Source: Diplonema papillatum | Lineage: Eukaryota; Euglenozoa; Diplonemea; Diplonemida; Diplonemidae | Length of the DNA: 64,000 nt | Reading direction: 5' to 3' | Assembly (NCBI GenBank): GCA_030068145.1 | Contig: JAPJBO010000518.1 | Coordinates: 97,665-161,664 of the forward strand | Part shown: positions 23,845-33,000 of the stretch, one piece after another | Position numbering within the stretch: the stretch's first letter is position 1 | How the letters are laid out: each line of letters starts with the position of its first letter | Program-made: the position numbers and the translations under genes | Notes under the pieces: generated by a model | What the model was told of the DNA's origin: nothing | Database searches by the model: none | What the model saw: the letters and a program-made list of their open reading frames with translations, nothing else

Positions 23845-25235
23845 TATATAAGCACCTGCTTTGTAGGAAATGCTTGAGGAGACTGCCAGTGCGAAAGATC
23901 AAAGGAGGTAAATGTGTAGCCCACACGAAACACAGGTAAATCTGGGTTTAGTGGCGGGCGTAAGCGTTCAGAAATAAATAAAGGGTTTATTCCCTTATAG
24001 CCACCACGATTTTTTTTTTATTCCCTTATAGCCACGAAAAAAGAATTTTGTTCCCTTATAGCCACGTCAGTGTTTTTTATTCCCTTACAGCCACCACATG
24101 TTTTTTAATTCTCTTGTAGCCACGAAAAAAGAATTTTATTCCCTTATAGCCACGGGAAAAGAATTTTATTCCCTTATAGCCACGGGAAAAGGATTTTATT
24201 CCCTGACCAGCCTGGACAGCCTGAACCACCCAACCAGACCAGTCAACCAGTCCTGGTTGCACCAGACACTAAGTCCTGGCTTTAAGGTATCAACGGCAAG
24301 GGTACTCTGAGTCGTGGTTTCAAGGGGGTTTTTCAGATACGCAAACGTTTCGAAAGACGCACACACATATCCATTGGTTGACCTCTAACTATCTGGTTGC
24401 CTAGGCAGTATCCGGATCTGAAACCTGAAGACTTGACAACGCTCTACAGCAACTAAGGTTCAGCTTGCAGTAACATTGTGCTTACTTGCGCACGAGCGCG
24501 CCACCCACCATTCGGCCATGATCTAGCAAGAGCACAATTGCAAGCCTACTACCGGATAGTGTTACCAAGGCGAACGAATCATGCGAGACCTGTAAAGGGG
24601 CCCCTCAACAGTTTTCATAACACGGCATCGTAGGTCAAGAAACGGATAAGTGTGTGTTCCTTCTATTTCAGTCTGATCTGCATTTTGAATCCCCTCCCTC
24701 TCCCTCGGATAAAATGCAAAGGACAAATTTATCGGAAATCAGGCAGCAAGCCTCACGATGTATGGGGACGACACAGGGGTATCCTCCTCAGAACTCTCGT
24801 GGAGGTAGGAACATAGTTTTAGACTCATCTTGCGAGGGGTGGGCACCCTACCACGAACACGAACAGGAGAAGGTGGCTTTCCAGGAATAAAATTCTTTTT
24901 CCGTGGCTATAAGGGAATAAAATTCTTTCGTGGTGGTTATAAGGGAAAAAAAAAACGGTTGTAGTCAGTTCGTGGCTATAAGGGAATAAAATTGTTTTTC
25001 CGTGGCTATAAGGGAATATTGAAAATACCGGGTGGCTATAAGATAATTTGCCCATAAATAAATAATGCCGAAGCAGCTCGACAGGTCGGGTGCGGTGAGC
25101 TGGGTAAAGAGGGTGGTCGGGACTAATGTCCCGTCCCTCTGCGTAAGCGTGCAACAAAAAAGACCCACTTTGTAGGTGTTTGTTTCTCCCCCTTTAGCTC
25201 CTTCGAAATGAGCCCAAGGCAGTCCCTCGAGTATT
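23845..25235 (-). repeat. Family-1 repeat split by an insertion
   Basis: On the minus strand the left part is 25235-25141 (AATACTCGAGGGACTGCC, then GACCCACTTTG-type sequence read in reverse) and the right part is 23970-23845 (GTTTCGTGTGGGCTACAC, GGCAGTCTCCTCAAGCAT, GCAGGTGCTTATATACG). Between them sits a 1.17-kb insert. The join GCGTAAGCGTTCA at 23957-23970 is repeated as GCGTAAGCGTGCA at about 25141-25153. Confidence 0.75.
23971..25140. mobile_element. 1.17-kb insert with inverted minisatellite arms
   Basis: It begins AAATAAATAAAGGG. Near its left end (about 23985-24200) it holds about seven copies of a 30-bp unit containing TTCCCTTATAGCCACGAAAA, and near its right end (24885-25050) several copies of the reverse complement. 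The 680-bp centre has no recognised ORF. A 13-bp flanking duplication with one mismatch suggests insertion by target-primed or staggered cutting. It appears to be a non-autonomous element of unknown class. Confidence 0.6.
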
Positions 25236-25239
25236 TTTG

Positions 25240-25944
25240 TGTTTCCGACGATCCCGTGGACGTCTAGATTGGTGTCTTTCGACCATTTTTTTTGTTTTGA
25301 TATTGAGCGAGGCGAAATGATTGTTCTTGGTGCGCTGCCTGGCGTGGGCTGCATGCACTGCTCTGAACATTTCGATACTTCCGCTTTTCTTCAAGGTTTT
25401 CAGAAGGCGTCCCAGTACGTCGTCCTAAAGCGACAATTAGTGCGCAATCTTCCCGACAACAGAGGGAGTCAGACCCAATAGTATCTCCCTGGCTTAGGTG
25501 CTGCGCACTGTATGATTGGAAAGGCAAGGCTAAAAGGAGCTGCTGATTTTCTTTTCGCTGCTGAGCAGGCCTAAAAAAAAAGATTCGTACTTCTGCAGCT
25601 CAGGTGTTTTCGTGTGCTGGTTTCGATTCCGAAACTCTTTTCGAGCAGGAACTGTTTTATGATATGGACATCACTACTTCACACATCATGACACGAAGGG
25701 GGGGGATGCAAGACAGCAGCGATGTGAGCCAAGGGGGCTCCAATTTGCTTTTCGAAGCATGCGCGTCTGAAATTTCAATGCATGCTCAAAGGCAAAATGT
25801 GCACGCATAGAACCGTTGTGCATCCCACGATTTCTAGCTGTTCGAAACAAACAACATGTGTCAATTGGTTCTGCAGGATGATGTATGAGGTGAAGCTTCC
25901 CCACCGGAGCAAACGTTTTGTGTTTTTATTTCCCTCTCTTTTTT
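25240..25944. other. Intergenic, no gene recognised
   Basis: No family-like ORF was found. Confidence 0.4.
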
Positions 25945-26145
25945 GGATAAGCACCTGCATTGTACGAAAAACTCGAGGAGGACCAGTTGCAAATTCGAAA
26001 GCAGGACAGTGTGCTGTAGCCCCGCTTCTGGAGGTCTGGGTTCAGTGCCGGCGCGTAAGTGTTCAACTGAAAGTGGTCCATTTGTAGTCGTATATTTTCT
26101 CCCCAGCCTCCGTTGGAACAAGTACCGGCCGGCCCCTCGAGTATG
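25945..26145 (-). repeat. Family-1 repeat, diverged
   Basis: On the minus strand it runs from GCCCCTCGAGTATG-type left terminus (about 26145) through GAACACTTACGCGCCGGCAC to CCTCCTCGAGTTTTTCGTAC and GCAGGTGCTTATCCAAAA (about 25950). It is more diverged than other copies, so probably older. Confidence 0.65.
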
Positions 26146-26422
26146 TATTGCATCTTTCTGAGCCGACGTTTTGATATCTCCAGGGATTTTCTTTCCCGTA
26201 GCAACACCTCGCCTCTCTGTGGGCAGGCTTTTCTGCAATGTCCCCACGTCGCGCATGTTTCCGTCGAGTCAGCAACAAGCCTTGCTTCCAATCGGCGGAG
26301 AGACGCCGACCACGAACTGGCTTTCCTTCGTAACTATGGTTCCACGCGGCACGCAGGGAGAAGTCGATTGTATTTCCGCATTGGCGATGCAGCGTTTTGA
26401 CACCGTAGTATTCGTTGAATTA

Positions 26423-26744
26423 CCGTAAACGGATTAATGTTGAACCGGGTAACACCTGGGACGGATTTTGGGGGGTGTCCCAGGTTTTATTTGGTTCGGC
26501 ATTTTTTTTATTTTTCGGTGTTTGTGACTTTGCGTAGTTTGCAGGACATCGCGACTCTGGTGCTTGCCCGCGCCTTCGGGTGCTGAATGCTCAGCTCGAC
26601 CCCTAGATGCCGCTGTCATAGGAGGCTGCAGGACCGCCACTGGTGCAGTCACGCAGGAGACTACCTGGGACACCCCCCGGGTGTCCCAGGTTTTACCCGT
26701 ACCCGTTCCAGCTTTAGTCCAGTTTAGCATTATTCCGATTACGG
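26423..26744. mobile_element. 322-bp pogo-type MITE
   Basis: The ends CCGTAAACGGATTAATGTTG (left) and, inverted, CCGTAATCGGAATAATGCTA (right) form an imperfect terminal inverted repeat. The element is flanked on both sides by TA. An inner pair of arms carries ACCTGGGAC and GGGGTGTCCCAGG motifs. The CCGTAA tip and TA duplication match the 3.2-kb pogo-like element at 35680-38848, which may mobilise it. It lies downstream of the SHMT stop codon. Confidence 0.75.
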
Positions 26745-26746
26745 TA

Positions 26747-27077
26747 GTGTGTTTGTCAGGCCTTCGACTACCTGAGCAACGCAATGACACCCGGATTTCG
26801 CTTTTCTGCCAGCAGGGGTCGTTTGCACCGGAGAACAAATCGGTTCCTCCACTACGTTTTTGAGTGGTGAGGTTGGTATGCAAAAAAAAAAGAACAGGCA
26901 CCGCGAGCACGAGCGCTGCCAACGCTCTTTTTAGCTGTGACAAATACTGTCTCCAGGGAAGCAGAAATTGGTTGTCGCAAAAAAGAAAAACCTTGGTGGG
27001 GGCAAAAAAATAAAAAAAGAAACGAAGGGCGCTTGAGAGCCTAGGCGGGCGTTCCGAGGGGACATCGTCGGAGGGAA
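26747..27077. other. SHMT 3' flank
   Basis: A/T-rich runs at 26880-27020 lie directly downstream of the SHMT stop codon and probably include its 3' untranslated region. No other feature was seen. Confidence 0.4.
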
Positions 27078-30000
27078 TCATGCCTTGGAAGCAGTTTCCA
27101 AGGGGTACGCGTTCTCGAGCCCCGGGAACGGGAAGGTCCGCGCCCACTTTTCGACGTCCGCCTTGATGGCCCGCACCTCGGGCGATTCGTCGACGGCCTT
27201 TTGGAAGTCGACGAGCTTTTTTCCCGACTTTTCCTGCAGGGCGAGGGCGGTGGTGATGGCCCGGTCTAGGAACTGCGCGACCTGGATGAAGTCGGCTTCG
27301 ACGAACCCGCGCGAGGTGAGCGCCGGAGTGCCCAAGCGGATGCCTCCTGGGTTCATGGCCGACTTGTCGCCGACGATGCTGTTTTTGTTCAGGGTGATCG
27401 CGACAGCGTCCATGATGACTTGCACTTTGCTGCCGGTGAGCCCCTTCGGGCGCATGTCCATCAGCAGAAGGTGGTTGTCGGTACCTCCGGACACGAGGGT
27501 GTACCCGAGTCGGATCAGCTCCTTCGCGAGGGCCTTCGCGTTTGCAACCACCTGTGCGGTGTATCCCCTGAACTGCGGGGACATCACCTCCTTCATCTGC
27601 GCGCCGATCGCCGCGATCTGGTTCATGTGCGGGCCCCCCTGCAGTCCGGGGAAAACCGCCTCGTCGACTGCCCCTGCTGCGACCTTCGACTTCCTCCAGA
27701 AAATGAGGCCGGCGCGCGGCCCGCGGAGTGTCTTGTGCGTGGTGGACGTGACCAAGTCGGCGACCTTGAACGGGTCCTCCGCGTGCTGAGTCGCGATGAG
27801 GCCGCTGATGTGCGCCATGTCCATCAGGAGGTAGGCCCCGATCTTGTCGCAGATCGATCGGAGGCGCGGGTAGTCCCACTCCCGCGGATATGCGCTGCCT
27901 CCCGCGATGATGACCTTCGGCAGGTACCGCGCCGACACCGCTTCGAGGGCGTCGTAGTCAACGTACCCGTTCGGCGCCAGCTTGTACGCAAAGGACTCGA
28001 AGTAAATCGACGAGTTGCTGACCTTCTTCTTCGCCGTGTAGAAGCCGTGCGAGAGGTGCCCGCCGTCGGGAAGGTCCAGACCCATCAGCCTGTTTTTAGA
28101 GTTAAAGTTCGCTTGAAATTCCGGGGATTTAGGGTCTCCGTGTGACCGTTGATGAATGGGTTCCGGAACAAAGAAAGTGACTGGCCCGTACTTGTAAGTG
28201 CAGACCTCGCCTCCTGCATATCTTTCGCAGTGCTTGCTAATGAAAAACTACTCGAGGGGGCTGCTATAAATATTACAACTGCGAACACCGGTTTGGCCCC
28301 CCGGGGGGGAAAAAAAAAAGTGATTTCCCCCGCGGGGGATGCGGGGGTAGTAGTAGTAGTAGTATGTGTCCAGACCCATCAGCCTGTGGTGGGTTGGTTT
28401 CAGAGTTAAAGTTCGCTTGAAATTCCTGGCATTTAGGGTCTCCGTATGGCCGTTGATAAATGAGTTCTCTCAGAGCAAGAAAGGGCTATATGGTTACGGG
28501 TTGTATATTTGGTGCACGCTTTCGTTATGGGTTATGGCTAGCCATATCCAGGAAGTTGAGCAGGGGTTGCCTTGTAGCCCGTACTGGTCTGTTGTACCGG
28601 TTTTTGTAACAAATGCAAGTTGTCAAGAACAAAAACCGATCGATGGCAGCGTATTATCCTCACTCCCGTTAGATGAACAAAACAGGTTTGAAGGAAGTGC
28701 GCACAAACAAAACGTGGGACCCACCGTGGGACCCACTGTGGACTGTGGGACCACTGTGGCACCCACTTTGGGCTGTGGACCCACTGTGGCACCCACTTAG
28801 CACTGTGGACCATGAGCCCACTTTGGACTGTGGTCCCACCGTGGACTACTGCGGGACCTACTCTGGACTGTGGACCCACTGTGGAACCACCATGGGACCC
28901 ACTTAGGACTGTAGACCATGAGCCCACTGTGAGACCCACTGTGGACCCGCTGTGGGACCTACTGTGGGACCTACTGTGGGACCTACTGTGGGACCAACTG
29001 TGGGACCAACTGTGGGACCTACTGTGGGACCTACTGTGGGACCTACTGCGGACCCACCGTGAACCCGCTCGCGAGTTTTCCAACGACGGCGAGTCGCCGA
29101 CGATAAATACCGGAGCACGTCGTGCTGGGGCGTCGGACTCTCCCCCTGCGACTGCTGATAGGCTGATAGGGTACTGCCGTCTGCCCCGCCTGCCGTTGCA
29201 GATAAGGGTGGACGCGTTCGCGAGGCATCCGGCGGCGTCGAATCGCCGACGACGTGGGAGCTACTGTGGGACATACTGTGGACCCACCTTGGACCACTGT
29301 GGGACCCACTTTGGACTGTAGACCACCATGAACCCACTGTGAGACCCACTGCGGACCCACTGTGGACCCACTGTGGACCCACTGTGGGACCTCACCGTGA
29401 AGCCGCTGTGGGAGCTACTGTGGACCCACTGTCAGGTACAGATACAGGTGGGTACGGGTATACGGGCACAGGTGCTGGTAGGTGTGGGTACAGGCTGGTG
29501 CTGGTGCCTGGTGCGGCCTGCTGTAGTACACCGCCCTACCATACCCTGCCTACCACCATGTTCCTCCACCCGAAACTACCCTACACTGGGATCCTGGGAG
29601 GCTTCACATGGGGGGTGGTACTTTTTTTTTTTTCCCCCCGCAACCCTGGGGGGTCAAACCATGTACAATGGTGTGGTCGGTGGGCCAGTTCCCCGTAGTT
29701 CCCCCGTAGTTCAACACGAGGGGGGGGGTGTCTTTTTTTTTTTCGTTTCTTGTTTTTTTGCTGAGTGCTTCAGGGATGCAGCCTTGGGTCCTGGAGAGCA
29801 TTTCTAAGCTACCTTGCACTTTTTCGTCACAAAATAAGGACAATTTTGGGTAATTCGAGCGTCTTAAGATCAGAAACCCCAGGTGACAAGCCACCTGGTC
29901 CAGGCCAGAATCGGTGAATTTCGGGGGGGAATTCCGTTGTGGTGACCACTTCCCTGCAGTCAGCCCTGGCGGAGGTGGGACGGAAGAGCTACAAAGGTGC

Positions 30001-33000
30001 AGCACTAGCTCCGAAGAGGAACGAATAGGATGAGAAGGAAGGACAGACTGGGAGTCACGGTTTGACAGGTAGTGACCAGCAAAAAGGAGAGCAGGAACGG
30101 CTCTATCAGAGGCCCCGCGCCGGCCGGGTCGAAGTGATCGCGGGACCGGAGACCTTCGCGGCGGTCGGAGGAGAGAGGTAGTTCCGGGCGCTGCAGTATT
30201 GGCTGGATGGGAAGTGCTGATCGGTCGCCGTCGACTTTGAAGTGTGCACCGGACTGGATCTTCCGGGCAGTGTCGTAGCGACGACGGACCGGACACTGTT
30301 GAGCATGCGCGCGAGGGTACTCGCAAAACTTTTAAAAACCGTCAGTGATGCGCTGGTGCGAAACGGCGACGGACCGCTTCTGCCAGGCAGGAAACTGGAG
30401 AAGATAGGGTCGCTGAGAACGGTGGAAGCCTCACGGGGTACGAGATGAGGCCGATCTTCCGTGGTGGTACGGAGACGATGGAAGTGCTCGAGACACAGCT
30501 GACGACGGCACGAGTTCAGCAGCGAGGCGCGGGGGATGGATCTTTTCCCGACGTACGGAGGTGGAAGGGCGAAGCGTGCGGCGAGATGGACGGTGTTCAA
30601 CGACGCTACGGAACACGAAAGGTGGAGTGAGCGGGTGTGCCACGAGCACCAGAAAGTGAAGTGCGGCGTGTGAAAGCGTCGGGGCAAGTCGGTGGCGTGG
30701 TGCTGTGAGGCCCACCACAAGGATGACGACGGCCTAGCGGTGAAGTTCTGCCGGCAACACCGCATGACGCAATGCGCGACGTGTAAGACGATAGCATAGT
30801 GCTGCCGCAACGAACACCTGACCATGGCATGCCGACGTGCGCACTGCAGCCGGCTCGCGGACTTGCGAAGTCGAAGGCCCAAACTGTGCTGTCGGAAGGG
30901 GCTGGTGCTCCCGGAAGCAGCGGGAGAAGTTGGGACCGAAGAGCGGGAAACCTCATCGCCACCGAGAGCGAAGGTCGAGAAGACGGCGCCAACGCGAGCG
31001 AAGAAGCGGCAATCGGACTCCGGCGGAGCCGGTATCAAAAGGCGCAAAGGACGCATCAAAGCGCAAGCGAAGAAGTCGAGCGGGCAGACGACCCCACAGA
31101 AGGCAACGCGGTCATCGCCCTAGCGCCTTGAAGAAGCAGAAATCGACGCGCAAGCGATGAACCTGGACGAGCAAACGAAGAAGAAGCGAGGCACCAAACG
31201 CGCGCCTGAGCGCGACGATCAAGACGAGCTAAAGAGGCGAAAGCATGACACATCACGTACGAAGAGATAACCGCGACACCTGCGATGCAAATTATCGCCC
31301 CAGATTGTTTGCATTCTAACCCAAACTATCAGAGGCGGTCGCGGTCGAAGACGGCAACCCGAGCGAGGAGTAAGGTTGGCAATCAGAATGACAGTCAGAA
31401 TGGCCATGCTGAAGACAAGGTTGCGTTGCAGGAGGAGAAACTGGTGCTTGGCCGAGGATAAGATGGCTATGGCGGCAGGGACAGAACAGAGACAGCGAGT
31501 CCTTCTTGTGTGGGGTAGTCACGCCTTCGCAGTCCCAGGACCTCCACCCACTTGCTTTCCGGAGAGGGACGAGTTGGAATGCAGGTACCGTGTTATTATA
31601 CCTACGGACAAGGAAACACCAAAAACGGATGGAAGGGGCTGGACGGGGTCAAAAAATTTTGTCGAATTTTTTGGGGTCCAAATTTTTGGGGTCGAAAATT
31701 TTGGTCGAGATTTTTGGTCCAAATCTTTGGTGGAAATTTTGGGTCCAAATTTTTGGTCGAAATTTTTGGTCGACAATTTTGGGTCCAAATTTTGGGGTCG
31801 AAATTTTGGGTCCAAAATTTTTGGTCGAAATTTTGGGTCCAAATTTTTGGTCCAATTTTTTGGCATCGAAATTTTTGGTCGAAATTTTTGGGTCCAGATT
31901 TTTGGTCAAAACCTCGTTGGGCAAAATTTTGCGGGCAAAATGTTGGGGCAAATTTTGGTCGAAAATTTTGCCCTGGAATTTTTGAATGTTGTGGCCGAGT
32001 CAAAGCACGCACGCCACCGGCACCATGGGTGGCCGGTGCGGTTCCCTCAAAAGACTTTTTACACGACCAAACAAATTTTGTGCCCTTATATCCCACTTCA
32101 AACAAATTTTGTGCCACAACTTGGGTGTTTCACAACTTCAAGCTGGCCACCGCGGCCACACTCGATCCCCGATCGGGTGCCTCAAGCAAGTACTCAAGAG
32201 AACCGCATCAGAGCCAGGCGGCGTGTCACGGCGTGCCAGGCTGACGTTCGGGGCTATTCGCGGTGACAGAACTGTAGTAGCTGGCCAGATGCTACAGCCG
32301 AGAGTCAGGCGAGACAACTGATCTCATCAGACTCATGATCCGTTTCTTGGCCTGACATACCAGTGACCACGGTCATTCTCCACTGTCCTTGTTGAGGCTG
32401 TGTCACACTGTGACTGTCACAGTGTCAGTCACTCAGTGACCGGACAGTGTCGCGGCAGCCGTAAACTGCACACCCACCGTCTGCAGGATTCACCTCCCGG
32501 GGACACCGCTGGACAATGGAGCAGCAGCTGCAGCAAGGAACAGCAGCAGGACCGGGACTACTGGCTCAGTGGAGTGAAGGCGCCGCTGTCACGCGGCTGC
32601 GAGTCAGCCACAGTCACAGCTGATTTCACGAAGCCTGCAGTGAAGGAAGCTGTGTCCACCGTCGTGCAACCGGTGTGTGTGCAACCAGTTGCGGTGCAGG
32701 CGTGGGCACAACGACAGTTGATGCCTTTAGGAAGGAATCAGCCATTCTTGCGTGAGCTGCAGATTCCGTCTGTCGGCAACAATGTCCGACTGTGTCGCCA
32801 CCTTGGGTTGTTAGCCCACCGTCCTCCGCGGTTCTGGCCATCTGTCTTGTAATCTGGGTTCAGTTCCGAGTTTGGTTTCCTATCCGAGGCTATCGGGCAC
32901 TGGTTCGGTTTCGGGTTCGGTTCTGCCCCCATCACTCCTCACCCGAACTTCTGGGTTCGGGTTCGATTTCGGGTTTGGCTCGCCGTGCCAGGCGTGGGCG

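Noticed and set aside
28538-29382. Trp/Pro/Thr- and Ser/His-rich ORFs on both strands
   Set aside because: Open only because of the GTGGGACC minisatellite; no start context or conserved domain.
31376-32266. Phe/Trp/Asn-rich ORFs
   Set aside because: Produced by the self-complementary TTTTTGGTC array.
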